A stretch of 64,000 nucleotides of DNA from Hydnum rufescens UP504 (lineage: Eukaryota > Basidiomycota > Agaricomycetes > Cantharellales > Hydnaceae): positions 124,001 to 188,000 of the forward strand of contig MU128914.1 in assembly GCA_014904985.1 (NCBI GenBank), read 5' to 3'. Below are positions 30,637-43,943 of the stretch, one piece after another (position 1 is the first letter of the stretch; each line of letters opens with the position of its first letter). The position numbers were made by a program, and so were the translations under genes. Below the pieces are notes generated by a model, which saw only the letters and a program-made list of their open reading frames with translations, ran no database searches and was not told the origin of the DNA.

Positions 30637-32143
30637 TGGCATGGCACCAACGATGCCATTAAGAATACATTTCCATTCATTTTCTAAATTGACTCACTAA
30701 ACCTTGTAATTATCGAAGGGACAGGGCCAAGGCCACAGACCAGCGGATTTCCCTCAACTGGTTTTTTTTCCTCGTGCCCAAGCACCTAGGAGTTTCTCAA
30801 GACACAATGTGATCTTCTTTTTGATGGATCTAGCCTCCTCATATTGTCACGTAAAAGAGGATGGATTCGTATTATAATCTCCTGAGGTGGCTTGCCCGAT
30901 GCATTAGAAATAGAAGCACCCATATCGCTCGCTATAGTTCAAACTGTCGGTTGGATAAACTTTACTCTCCCCATGAGCGCACTGGTTCGGGTTCGGGCTG
31001 CCGTGGTTGGGCCATCAATAATTTGTGGCGGTGGCCACACGCGTGTGCAGCGTCGGGTGAGGATCTCCGCGGAAACAGGAAGGTCCAAGGAGAGGAAATC
31101 GTGATAGCTGGTGCGCGGGGTAGATTATCCCTTATCTAGCGATCATGTCACAATTGCTTTTCTGTTCCCATTCTGGCTCGAGCCACCAATTTTTTTTTAG
31201 GTGATGAAATAGGGGTCCATGTGACCTGCCTGGGTATAATAACTGGTACTGTATTACTTATTATTGTCGATTATAATATTGGGGCATTTGGGTTTGGATT
31301 TGGGTTGCTGATCTGCGGGGGAGGGGGAGGGGCGTTCCCCTTCGTGGGTCTGGGTGCATTCGACTTCCATTCCCACACATTACTTGCAAGTCTGGGGGGG
31401 GACGTGGCTGGCAGAGGGTGCCCTGAAAATCGTGCGCTCCAGTTGTCTGCGAGTTGGGGAGAGGAGGGGAGGTATCCTGAAACCACTCTGGATCCGAAGT
31501 CCTGATGAAATATACCATTTTCACCCACGATCGCACGCGTATGCTTTCTCTTCTTTTAGTAATATTCACTTAATTGGTTTGGCCCCCTGACAGTTCCTGG
31601 TACGCGAGACCTTTGTTGGGTGAGTAATCGATGGAGAGATTTGATGGTGGGAGTTGGTGCATTGAGGCATCGTATCTGCATGGATGGACGGGGAAGGAAA
31701 ACTGCGAGCACCATATGATACCCACTGGCATTCTTTTGCAAGATACATGAATTTACTGCCTTTTCGCCGTTCCAAATAGAGTCAGCTTAGCTTGTATTAA
31801 CTTCGGTGCTTGTCACCCAGCTTTACTATTCCTTCCGTTGAGGCCGCTTGCCTGAGCAAATGGAGGGTGGTATTGGAAAAGGTCAAATAGATAAGTTATT
31901 GGAAAAAAGGCATGGGAACCAAGAAAACATTGCGTCATGTGTGTTGGTCCACTTTTCGGGTTGGATGGCGGGGTTGGTAGATTTGAGCTCTATGGTATCG
32001 ATGGTTGATCGTGAAGGGGGAGGATTAATCATATATGATATCATGCCGAACCCATCATCCAACAAAGAAATAAAGGAAAAAAAAAGGAAGAAATGATATT
32101 TCAAACGAAGCAATGGAGATGAGGTGTGCAGGCAAGGGAAACA
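30637..32143. other. Gene-poor stretch, nothing recognised
   Basis: Some plus-strand segments near 30880-31110 read like protein (SLAIVQTVGWINFTLPMSAL) but no start, stop or exon chain could be established. G-rich runs occur near 31315-31410. Confidence 0.3.
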
Positions 32144-33936
32144 TCAGCGCGGGGTAGGGACTATGGCACGACTTGTCGAGTCCCTGCAAGAGCGCAGAAG
32201 GGATACGACATCGGTTCCACCAGTTCCAATAACAGGAGCTGATTTGGCGGATTGCTGATGTGTTGAGCTTGGTGGTGTGGCGGCGGGAGCGGAAGGAACA
32301 TCTTTGATATTCATCCCAGAAATGGGGCATACGGCAAGAAGATCGGCATCACCCTCGGCTACAAGACGCAATAGCATAGCACTGACAGGGCATCCTGACG
32401 GAGCTGGAGGAAGGCGAGGAGCGACGGCTAGTTCTGGAGACATAAATGTGGCTTCGGCTTCGGCTTTCCGTGCCTGAACTACGATGTAGACGCATGCGAT
32501 CTTGAGATGGGCATCTCGGAATTTCCGCAGGGCTATTACGGCCGAGTTATATTTGTTGACGACCTCCTTTGCATTGGGAGAGATCGAGTTGGAGACGGAT
32601 GTGGCAAATTGACGAATCGGGAAGGACGAGCCCCCAATGTGATCGAGAAAAGCGCGTTGGACTGCGGGCATATACTGTTGCATTCTTGAATCGTGGTGTC
32701 AGATGATGTGCATCCATACATTCTCAAGGAATGGTAGAGTCACCTTCGCATGAATGAACGGTCGTTGCCCTTGCGTGGAGTAATGAAGGTGCGGAGATCA
32801 TCAGTCTTCTCCATAGAGTGATCAACATCGAGAAAGGCATCCAGAGCGTGCATCAGTGTGCTCTGGCCACCTGAAGGCCCAGAAAGCGTCCGCCACTCCT
32901 CCTTCCAGCCGTGTGCAGCGGTGACGCCTTCATAAACCCAAGGGATTGGTCCAGAGGAAGAGCCACGGAACCAAGGCCGAATATTATCATAGAACGTCTT
33001 TGGAGCGCACCAGTTGTGCACACCCTTGAGGATGGTTGTGAGATCTTCAATATGGGTGGTGATCTGACCAAGACAGGCTGCAACGCTGCAAAGGGTATCG
33101 AGGCGGAGACGATAAGTATCTTTGATGTTGAGATTCTGGTACATGGCCATGATGTGGAGGGCCTCGGCACCGAAGAGCTCGATCTGGGCGCACACTTCGT
33201 AGAAGGCTTCCTCATCGTCGGTGCCAGAGAAGTTAGTGAGGATGCGAATATTGCCAGGGGCGAGAGGCTGTGCGATGTTTTTTGGTGTGACGTTCCACAG
33301 AACGGTGTCGGCGTAGGTAAGGATGGGAGCGATACCGAGCGCGTGAGAGATGGTTACGAGGGGGATGGCGAGAGGGGCGGGAACAACAGGTGCGATACTG
33401 GTGGAGGGTGCTAAGGAATGAATGTAGAAATGAACTAGATATGCGAGAACAAGATGGGCTCGTCGCTGTTGGCGGATACAACCTTCCATGGGCTCAGTGG
33501 GGAGCACAGGCATCTGATATTGTGGAGGATCAGTCCATGTCTGGCTCCAAGAGAAATAGACCGACATCACGAATGTTCTGGCGCCATCGCTCGCCACTTT
33601 CGCGCTTAGCAAGGCCGTCCGGACTAGTGTCTTCGCCTAGAGCAAGGACAGAGTCGACGCCGCAATTGACCAGATCGAGAGCGCACTCCCATGGTCCATA
33701 GGGAGGGGGAAGGCGTCTTAGAGGGATCGTACTCGGAATGAAGCCGGTTGTGGGTGAGATGTCGAACTCTGCGAACGACAGGATCTGCCTGTCGCTGTTA
33801 ATGGAAATGATAAGATAGAGAGGAGTTAATTTGTTCATACGTTAGGAGATGGCTTTGAGATGCAGAAAGACGGTGTGGGAGGGAGCTGGCGGACGATGGA
33901 GGAGGCAGCATGCACAAGAGCGTTCAGAGAGTGCAT
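32144..33936 (-). CDS. Indoleamine 2,3-dioxygenase-family enzyme (IDO)
   Basis: Start ATG at 33934-33936 (MHSLNALVHAASS), intron from about 33838 to 33790 (acceptor GGCAG), then FAEFDISPTTGFIPSTIPL; stop at 32144-32146. A long exon carries the IDO core: TVLWNVTPKN, FSGTDDEEAFYEVCAQIELF, WFRGSSSGPIPWVYEGV and LSGPSGGQSTLMHALDAFL with the following DVDH. The next exon begins PAVQRAFLDHIG and includes RDAHLKIACVYIVV, whose His is the expected proximal haem ligand, and the terminal motif GTGGTD followed by SLLRSCRDST. IDO is a cytosolic haem enzyme opening the tryptophan ring to N-formylkynurenine, feeding NAD synthesis. About 490 residues, with a C-terminal insertion rich in Ala/Pro/Ser between the haem His and GTGGTD. 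The gene appears intact. Confidence 0.93.
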
Positions 33937-36900
33937 CAGTGTAGGAGGTGCCACTTAGTTGATTCGGGGAGATGAAAGAGGAGGTTGGAGAATGAAGCGA
34001 GCCTTTTAAATATGCGCGACAAGAGGGCAACCAAACTGAAACTGGCCAATTCGGAGGCCTATGACTTGCCGTAGAACTCTGTAGCTTAGCCGTAGGAACA
34101 TGTTAAACAAATGCACCCCGCTCTTCCCACGGGAGTAGCAGAAACCGGCTCACCATTTCGGGAAGGAGGAAACCTTGAATAAAGCTGAGTTTCAAGCGTC
34201 GATAGCGGGGTGGTACTCGAAAGCGCCTATCACCGGTTGGCACTCCCAACGATTGACAGTCGTACTAGTGCTGTTTCGTGGTCCGAGGCGTGAGACTAGC
34301 TTCTGTATTTCTTTATTAATGACCGCTGGCTTAGGGCCAGATCAGACTCATGAGAGAAATAGAAAGGCCTACTTTGTGATTCTCCATCAGTGTGACGATT
34401 GCACCGCACCCTCTAGGTGCCAGTCATCGCCTTGATCGCTCTCGATGACCGTGCTGCGTGTGATCACCTGAATCCGGCAGTTCTCACAAACGCTTGCTTT
34501 TTGGGCACCCCACGTTTCCGGATGCTTTGTTCGGCGTTGGCCGCATGGCAAATATAATGAGTAAGTTGCCCCGAAAGATTGGGAGACCTGCCCATCGCGC
34601 CCAGCGTTCCCGGTTATTTTTTTCCGTCCTCCTCCAGTGTCTAAGCTCCCCTTTCCCGATCAGTTCTCCATATCTACCTGTGGGCGGTAGTGTCTAAATG
34701 GGTCGTCACTATCCCTATCTCGGATTCTGTATTTCGCCCATTCCGGGGTCATGTGCACTGTCCCCCTGGAACGACCTCCATTTCCATCGGTGCTCTTCCC
34801 CTACTCATTCGTGCGATCTTATCTACATTTTCCCAATTAATTTCCCGTGTTCCGGCTTTCTTCAAGTCACCACATCCCAGTTTTTGTTCTCACCATTCGC
34901 CACCTGCACGCCTAATAAATTCCCCTCGGCGCTCCTTTAATTCATTTGTATAATTGAATTCGTCTGGTCCCGTTTCTGGCGACCTACTAGTGAGCTTGCG
35001 GTGGTGGTCGAGAGGATACATCGATTTCCCTGGTCGTGACTAAGGATTTCCGACGGTACTTGGTATTCAGCAGCTAACGAAAATACTATGCTACTCCTTG
35101 GGGGCGTGCCTCGGCCATTCAAAGGGCTCATGCGAAGTCGGTGATGGATCCCTATCCATATATGTCCGCTCGAATGGATTTCCACTTTCTGTAATTGGCC
35201 ATTGACTCACCAAGCAGCGGCTTTGACAGTGATCGAGAGACCAGAAAGGAAATATCTATAGCACCCAATTCAACCCTCAGTGGCCGAGGGATATTTGAAG
35301 ATTAATTAACAGTAAATGATTTTTTGACACTAATTGAGGGCGGAAATGATACTAATTTGATCGTGGAGGTTGTCTGAGGGTCTCTGGGACCGGATTGATC
35401 GTTTCTCTCAATGTCGCTAATGGGTAGATAATCCATTGCTGCCGTACAGTAACCTCATTTATCAGGTAACTATGTCAATCATGGGCTATCAATTAACCAA
35501 CTACTTTAATATCGCATTTGTCGCTCTGGAGCTAGAGTATGCTGGGGTGCCAGTCCTTCAACCACACCCACTCTTGGTCCATGTTCACAAGAGCCAGCCT
35601 GGTTCCCAGTTTCGGCCCCATCCGTGCTTCGTGAAATGGTACGTCGCCGGCGCCAACCCTGCCTCCTTTTTCCAGGCGCAGGCGTAGGGTGACATAACGG
35701 CCTCGCACATTCCTATGGACGTTACTATGCCAGCCAGTCCCTGCGATTCCCATTCCTCGCTTCTGTTTGGGGCTATTGCACACTGCGAGGGTCCCATCAA
35801 TCCGCGATACCATCTCAAGTAATAATGCAAGGAAACACCGGACGGACAACATGTGCGTCATAAGTCGTTCGGCGTCCTTGGTCTTCTCCCGAAATATCCC
35901 ATGCACAGAACGCCCCACTGGCAGCCACATGGCTACGTGTGCGTGCGACTGGACAAGATCTTGATTGCCGTAATCGGATGGTCATCAATATCTCACTAGT
36001 GCCTTACCAACGTCACTGTACAATTGGGGGCGGATTCTTCCAATCCTGTGGTTCCGTTCCTTGACCTTCAATTATTCTTCGCTACCCATCGGCTTTCTAT
36101 CATATGTTTCCGGCAACTTATTGCCGTCGAAACCACGCTAATTCTCGTTCTGGCAGGGACCCTTTCAATTGTGGGATAATTCGGGGCATAGACCTTTTCC
36201 CTCGTAATCCTGATCCACTCGTCATTCTTCGAGCTCCCGGCTCATGGTGATCAATCCAGAAAAAGGGAAACTTATGCGATTGTCCAAGTCGGGGGATTGT
36301 TTGCCTCCCCCTTCGGTCTTGGCAGCACAATCGTCATCTTCGAAATCCCTTTCTGGGATCGCGGCCTATATATGTGTCAGCATGATCGGCCTGTAACATG
36401 CATATCAGCTATAACATCTTGGCAACCATGGCCAATCCGAAGGCTCGTGATTGTACCACCGTGGGGTATCCCAAGTGGTAAGGCGGATGTCTGGCCCAAT
36501 CTGTCTGGTTCTTTCCGACACTTCGTCAAACCGATTCACCCCACTAGATCAAGATATAGAACAAAATTAAGAAACTGGTGTTATGCATACGTTAATACCT
36601 TCGTACACCAGATCGAAATCCTAACTGCCTGCCGGTTGACCAACGATCATATGCTGTTACTCAATAAACCAATGCGTGCGTCAAATATTTCATGTCGCAT
36701 TGATGTGTGCCTTGCGCGAGCCTTACAGGACGTGTAAATATTACGTGAACGCCTGGCACTCACGATTACTGAATGGATCACACGGCCAGCTATAAGCGGC
36801 TTGCGAAATCTCTTACGTCTCAATTGCAAACTGGTCATCCACCCGATTCGAGGCGTACTGGCTTTTATTAAATATTCGGCAAAGATGAAAGAAAACAAAG

Positions 36901-38248
36901 GGCTTGGGAACCATATACCGCGTATGGTTTTGATCAATCCACCGGGGGACCCAGCTTCGCTTTGCAATCCCTGGTACCTTCAAACCAGAGCCCTTCACAT
37001 TGCGCGCAATCGACCCGGCGTCCCAAGTGTCCCCTTACCCCCTTACCATAATCATACACATGAGGACAGCATGTGTCATTTCTCTTCCTAGCTTTTGTTC
37101 TATCGTCGGGATTGTCCTTTACCCATCAGGCTGTGGCAGCATCGGACCAGACGAAGCAGGCGATGTTGATGTCATGATGTGGTTCTGCCAAGTCTTCTCT
37201 TGTGTCGACAAATTCGGCATTGGCATGTGGCGTAGTGACGACTGAACCGTAGTAAGGCTCGTGAGTAAGAGTCTTGTACTCTACTGCTCAATATTACACC
37301 GACCATTGGACGTGACTTTTTTGGACGGGGGATAGCAGTGAACGCGCACGTATTTTCCACATCAGGGTTGGTCTCACCAGCCCCCTGATGAGCGTCTGCC
37401 ACGCATCTGAGGTAAGTCACTCAATTACCGAGGACCCCCGCTGGATAATGTTGTCAGTTTTGAACTGGTGCGAAGATGACAGTGTCTACTTCTTCGCCTG
37501 TGGCTAGATTGCTGGGGAACCACGTGATGTATGGGTCTTCGGAAACTTCAGGTTTCCTAGGCCATTCGTCCGCGTCTCCTCGGTTTTGAAAGAATGCACT
37601 GGCACTGAATTGTGTGGCAATCGGATGTCCTGAGCAGGGAGTTCAATGGTCCAGGCAGGACCTCTGAAATCTTTCTGAAAGGAGGGCCGAGTTCTAACCT
37701 TTTTATGATGATTTTTGAGGAAGAAGTGGATGTGCGACGTGGCGTTGTTCAACCAATTAGTCAGGGGCTTGAGATTATCTGCTGAGATATCATCCCTATG
37801 CATGATAGTACGGTTGCAATCGTCGCACGAAGGTGCACCGGCTCTCCCGAATGGTTGTGGGTTTGTGGACACCCCCCTGGATCTTCCCACTTGCCTTCTC
37901 ACCGTCTGCTGGGAGGCACGTCGAATTAAACTTCGATCGCTAAGGTGACCCGACGAGTGATCTACATAACAACCAACGATGCGTCAATAATTCGAGACGC
38001 TTGCTGTAAACAGATTGCTTGAATGCGCGGGTATGATAATAATAAAATGGGATATGTACGGTGACAACTGTGAACAATTCGATTTCCAATACCGCGTTTG
38101 AACGAGAAGTCAGTTGCATACTTGTTTGAAAACAGTATCATCGTTAAGGGAACAACAGAGTGGCGGTGTAATCCGGAGTTCTCCGCTGTGTCCTTCTTAT
38201 TCTTCCTCTCATTATATTGGCCCAAATCGAGCACGATCGCTCACAGCT
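33937..38248. other. 4.3 kb interval without a nameable gene
   Basis: Several protein-like fragments occur but cannot be joined: plus strand about 34430-34550 (DHLNPAVLTNACFLGTPRF), plus strand about 36010-36175 with a hydrophobic helix (AVETTLILVLAGTLSIVG), and minus strand about 37510-37900 (SCDDCNRTIMHRDDIS, then TNWLNNATSHIHFFLKN). These may be relics of lost genes or exons of genes too diverged for me to recognise. No transposon ends found. Confidence 0.35.
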
Positions 38249-41200
38249 ATGGTCTTCAAGCTGTCTGCCACACTCATAGGGCATACCCAAGATGTACGTT
38301 CGTCGTGCTGGTATATTTTTCGTGTCCGGTTTTTGACGTGGCTTGAATGACGCGTCACACCTTTATGTGAAGGTTCGAGCTGTGGCCTCCCCATCGCCGA
38401 GTTTGGTACTATCCGCATCTAGAGATACCAAGGCTATTGCCTGGACCCGATCCGATACTGGCTCTTCCGTTTATTCCTTCGAAAGCCACTTGATGCAGGC
38501 ACAGGGTTCGTCAACGCGGTGACCTTCCTCCCACCCACGCCAGAAGCTCCACAAGGTCTGTGCCTAGACTGTTTTTGTGTCCCTCTTATGGGTGTAGGAC
38601 TTATGTGGATCGGAAGGCTATCTTGTCGCCGGTGGACAGGATACTCTGATTAATGTGTTCTCCATCGGAGGGAGCGAACCACCCACTCACGTACTCTTGG
38701 GTCATTCTGAAAATGTCTGCGCTCTTGATGCCACACCATCTGGAACTATTATCTCAGGATCATGGGACAAGTAAAGATCCATTAATCTCTTTGAGGGTTG
38801 TGTGCATCCTGATTTCGTGGATCGCAGAACAGCGAGAGTGTGGAAGAAATTCGACTCCAAATACGTGCTCAAGGGACATACCCAGGCTGTATGGGCTGTA
38901 CTAGCAGTCGATGACGAGCAATATCTTACAGGCATAATTGTCACTCCCGACATGGCAGCAGTATGCTTACATCTGTTGTCGATCAGGGTCGGCCGACAAG
39001 ACTATCAAACACTGGATCCAGCATAAATGCGTTCGGGATTTCACTGGTCATACCGATGCAGTTCGGGGTCTCGCATTGGTCCCAGACATCGGTTTCGTGT
39101 CATGTTCCAATGATAGGTATGTCTCCAGCATCATGCACGTATAACATCTCTCTCATGGTGTCTCCCTTTCGTAATTAGTGAGATTCGAGTGTGGACTCTC
39201 GAAGGAGACACGATCCACGTACTTTCCGGGCATACATCTTTTGTGTACTCTGTCGCTCTGTTACCCTCCGGAGAAATCGTCTCGGGAGGCGAAGATCGCA
39301 GTGTCCGTGTTTGGAAAGGTACTTTTAGGGGCGGTTTTCATTATGATCTATTAGCTCTAAGACGCGTCAATCTTGTAGACGGAGAATGTTCCCAGGTGAT
39401 AGTCCATCCTGCAATCTCTGTATGGGCTGTCTCTGCAATGCCCAACGGAGATATCGTAAGTGGATCTAGTGATGGTGTTATCCGTGTCTTCAGCGAGCAC
39501 GATGAACGGTGGGCGGATGCTGAAGACTTGAAGGTAAAGCGTCTCGATGTCTATTGAGAGTTTTAATTATGGTCCTAACAGTAGATACCAGAAATATGAT
39601 GAATTGGTTTCAAGTCAAGCCCTTCCATCGTAAGTCTCGATGTATTACGTATGCATCGTAAGTGCCTAAACCCCCCTGTAATATAGTCAACAAGTAGGGG
39701 ACGTAAAGAAATCGGACCTTCCAGGCCCCGAAGGGTTATCTCAACCTGGGAAGAAGGAAGGCCAAGTATTGATGATTCGCAATGCATCTGGTGCCGTTGA
39801 AGCTCATCAAGTAGATCAATTTTTGGTTATGCTCTTTCTAATCTGATGCTCACGACCTATGTACAGTGGAGTACGCAATCTTCGTCTTGGCAGAAGATTG
39901 GGGAAGTTGTAGATGCCGTTGGTTCGGGACGAAGACAGCTTTATCAGGGGAAAGAATACGATTATGTCTTTGATGTCGATATTCAAGACGGAGTCCCTCC
40001 ACTCAAGCTCCCGTACAATATTAGCGGTCTGTATATCTTATCACTATTCTCTCCTTGCAGCGTGATACTGACACCAAGATCTAGAAAACCCGTATGAGGC
40101 CGCAAAACGATTCTTGGATGCAAATGAATTGCCTACGTCATACATTGACGAGGTTGTGCGGTTTATTGAGAAGAATACTGCTGGGGCACAACTAGGAGGT
40201 CCTTCCACCCAATTCGTGGATCCGTATACCGGTGCAGTGAACGCCCCGTATTGTCTGCTTTTTAACTTACACGAGCATAGGTGCTTCAAGCTATCGATCG
40301 TCCCCAAGCACCGTGCCTACTAGCGGTGGAACATCGTATCAAGATCCATTTACAGGGTCATCTGGCTACCACGGTGCTGGGGCGGCCCCTCCTTCATCTG
40401 TTGGGTCGGCATTGGTAGATCCCTTCACCGGTGCATCGGCCTACCGCTCTTCCCCTTCCGTTCCCGCCCCGACGTCCCAATCTTCGGAGCAACCCCTCAC
40501 ACCAGCCGCTGTATCCATTTTACCTGTGGTATGTAAGCATCCTTCCCTAAGACTAACTTTTGGCACTGATGACGCTTGCATTGATGTGATAGCGGATTCC
40601 GCTCTCTTTCAAGCAAGCTAATATCCCGGCAATGCGTGCAAAGCTGACAGATATCAATGCTGCCATAATCAACGAGCCCGTTAAGTTTCCGCTGAACCAC
40701 TTTTTCGTTGGGTATGCTAACGAGTCTCGATTCAGGCCTCCACAAGCCTAGCCCTGGATAGAGAGGAGCAGGCGGCAATGGATCGCGCATTTGCAGTCAT
40801 TACTGAGACATCCACCGATCGTCTTCCCAGGAAGAGTGCTGAACTTGCCGCCACTGACGTGAACACCGCATTGCGTGTCGCCCCTCGATGGCCGAAAGAG
40901 ATACGTTTCCCAGGCATGTTGTTATGCCAGATACTCTTGTTCGCACAGACCCTGTTGACGAATTTCGGGCCCACAGTCCTCGATCTGGCTCGTCTCATCA
41001 GTGCCTACGCGCCGTTGTCTGTCACATCGGCTTCATCAGGGATGGCCTTTGTGCAAACGTTGTTACTCTCCTCTGGATGGTCTGATACGCCGTGGCCTAC
41101 ACCTGTTCCGAAGTACACGGAAACTAATATACTTCTTGCACTCCGAGGGATAGCCAATCTGTATCAGGTCAAAGCCGATGGCAGTGTTGTCGGACTCGGT

Positions 41201-41857
41201 GACTGGAATAAATTTGTAAGCAAACCTAATAGGATTCACCATCAAACGGTTCTCCGTTTTTGCTCGCACTTTTACTGACGACGAAGTGTCTCAAGCTTTT
41301 TGAGGAACTTTTGAAACCTGCGTTGACTCCCTTAGTCAAGAATCAATGGGTTGCCCTGGGTACCATCGTATTGAAGTATGTGCTGGCTTATCATTTGTTC
41401 GCGGTTAGAGATCTCATTTCGGTCCCGAACGTGCAGCTTCTCCAGTGTATCGATGAGAGGCGTGGATGCAGGTGTCCGACAACTCCACCTTGAGCTAGTC
41501 ACCAAAGTGCGTCTTTTCGCCCCTCCGATAGTGCCAGTTTGTCGTTTCTAACGTTTTCATAGATCCTCACTACTGAAGGTGCTGACTCTGAAGGCCAATA
41601 TCGCGCATTAGTTGCGCTCGGGAATGTCGTGCGTTTTAACCTTTCTTTTTTCCAACTCTTTTTTTTTTGTTTTTGTTTTAAATTCCGCGGTGATGAAATA
41701 GGTGTATGCTTCAAAATTGAACAAACCTCTCGATTTTGATGTTGGGAAATTGCGACAGGCTGGAGAGTTGAGTCTGCGAGTCGCAAGTAGGAATTCGGAG
41801 GAGAGGTTCCGGGTTGTTGTTGGGGAGATCAGTAGACTTGCTTCGACAGCTTATTGA
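38249..41857 (+). CDS. DOA1: Ubiquitin-binding WD-repeat protein Doa1/Ufd3/PLAA
   Basis: ATG at 38249 gives MVFKLSATLIGHTQDV and many short introns follow; stop at 41855-41857. The N-terminal part is a seven-bladed WD propeller with clear GH...D...W repeats (LLGHSENVCALD, KGHTQAVWAV, SADKTIKHW, TGHTDAVRGLALVPD, SGHTSFVYSVALLPSGEIVS, EDRSVRVW). The PFU ubiquitin-binding domain is next (YDYVFDVDIQDGVPPLKLPY, then NPYEAAKRFLDANELP), then repeated DPFTGASAY-type units in a Ser/Pro linker. A C-terminal PUL armadillo domain ends LSLRVASRNSEERFRVVVGE. Doa1 works with Cdc48/p97 in ubiquitin homeostasis, ribophagy and mitochondrial quality control. All three domains are present, so it is probably functional. 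Confidence 0.94.
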
Positions 41858-42375
41858 TACTGCTATAGGGACTTTATAATCGGGAGCATGAGGCGTTGCT
41901 TCCCTCCCGCTCCTGCTCCCGTACACATCATCTAAACGTAATGAAGGAACGATTTCCAAAAAGAGGTCCTTCGATACTCGCTTTCGGACACACGTTGGTT
42001 CAAAAGTGCGGAGGATTAATAAGTGTGAGGGCACCTCAAAACAAGGCGGGATATATATATGCGGTGCTACTATGTAAGGGACAGGCCATCAGGCTACTAT
42101 ACAGATGGTCCGATGGGCGATGAGGGAGTATAGGGGAGGGGTAGGGGTGAAAGGGGCAGAGGAAAGACGGAGGAGTGCGAGACGATGGTTTTGGGGGAAA
42201 CCAAGAAAAAGCGAGATGAGAGATGGAAGATACGAAAGCGAGCTGGGTCAGGGTGTTCGAGGTTAGGGACGTGGGTGGTGAGGGGAGGAGGGGAGGTATA
42301 GAGGAGCAGGTATAGAGGAAGCAGGGATAGAAGAGGGAGCAAAGACAGATACCTTTACATCCACATAATTATGTA

Positions 42376-43770
42376 TCAGGAATGCGAAAAAATATAAGGG
42401 ATGATACTGAAACAACGTGCATGGATATTAGGATGGGAAAATGCGAAGCCGAGACAGGGGGTATTCAATAGGGGCAAAGGAGCGAAGTATGGGGCGGAAA
42501 AGACGGTGATTGAGGTCAGGTTCGATCGGCCGAGCTCCCCGTCAACTTCACCATTAGACGGTCCGGAGGGATTCGGAGTTCCTTCGCTTGCGGCATCGGG
42601 TCCTTCAGCCTTACGTTTTTGATTGCGTTTTGCCCAGCGCAAACCACAGGCATTACAGAGAGTCTTCGCCCCCAAGGGCCCCTTGCGCCATTCGGGGGAA
42701 TCGGTCCGGCCGCAAGTAACGCATATATACTGAGCTGCAGCACCATTGGCGAGCTTACGCGCCTACCGGGGAACATCAATATACATTACAAAACAGCACA
42801 TCAGGGAGAAAGTACCGACCTTTTTCTTCCTTGCCACTTCCTCCTTTTCAGCCTCGTCTTCCCGAGGGCGGATCCGGGGTGCTGCAGGATATGAATTGAT
42901 CGAGGCAACGTGTCGCTCACGCTCTGGCGTTACATCCTCCAGTGGAATAACGGCCCTACTAGTGGGTACATGAAAGTATGGGCGCGGGAGAGATAACGGC
43001 TGGTACCGCCCATGGTCATTTTCGTCACGACTACCACGGACATTTGAGATCGCAGGAGCGCTGAGATATGGCGGGGGCGGGTACGATGAAGGCCGGAGCT
43101 CGATCAATCGTTGTCGGAGGCGTTCATTCTCAATTTTCAGCTCTAGAAAAGAGTCCAGCCTGATTCATCAATAATACCGTTCAGCTTTCACTTTCCCGAA
43201 AAAAAGCAGGACACTCACATCGCCGTGTTGCGGCTAGGATACGGCCGAGCCATGGCAAAGAAGCAAAGGCATTCTCTCTGATCTGGGTCGTAATACGGAT
43301 GCCCGCGGACTTCGAAAAGACGCCACGGGACATCACTTGAAGACTTCCCGCTGAGGCGAACGAAGGTAGACATTTCCATATGTGACGCTATGCATGAGTC
43401 GAAGTGTGTCAAGAACGGAGTTACATCTTCCTCTAAACAATGCGAGCCAGAAGTGAGAAATTTCGGCCTCGTGGCCCACGTAGGCCTAGACAGCGTCCGG
43501 ACGACACTTACCATGCATCCAGCTGGCGAGCTCAGTATCAATGACATCGTCCTCTTTCCACCCCAAAAGCTCTACCGCGGCGGCTCCGCAATACAGCACC
43601 TCCCCATTAGGGGACAGAACGAGGATAATGGTCCCTGCGAGTTCTGTGACGAGGAGGTCTGCCCATTTTTTACGCTTGGTGAACTCAAATACTGGCGCAT
43701 GTGGTGGGCGGACAGGCTGCTGTGTGTACATTGCTGAAGGAGGAGGAGCTTGCACCTTGGTGTCTGCCAT
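42376..43770 (-). CDS. WC2: White Collar 2-type PAS/GATA zinc-finger protein
   Basis: Start ATG at 43768-43770 ([18 protein letters not shown]), stop at 42376-42378, several introns. A PAS domain begins near residue 35 ([20 protein letters not shown], then [14 protein letters not shown]) and continues in the next exon ([20 protein letters not shown]). After a basic segment lies one GATA zinc finger of C-x2-C...C-x2-C form ([18 protein letters not shown], then [12 protein letters not shown]), followed by a short unstructured tail. This layout, one PAS plus one GATA finger without a LOV domain, is that of WC-2, the partner of the blue-light receptor WC-1; in mushrooms the pair controls light-induced development. 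Tail-to-tail with DOA1 and just downstream of the co-oriented TBCE gene. High confidence. Confidence 0.92.
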
Positions 43771-43943
43771 TTGGGGCTAGGGAAGATCGGGATCGAGCGT
43801 TGCAAACTTTGATACCGCTCGGCCTTCCCCGACCGTATCGCCGTGTGCCTCGCCCGAGGCCGCCGACAGTATACATTATAAATATATTCATGGTTTGCGA
43901 TAACGAGGAAGTTGTATGCTATACTGGGGAGGGAGGGGCGCAC

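Noticed and set aside
35532..35930. 132-codon minus-strand frame (contains RGMGIAGTGWHSNV)
   Set aside because: It reads somewhat like protein but shows no domain, no flanking exons and no recognisable family; recorded only as part of the unexplained interval.
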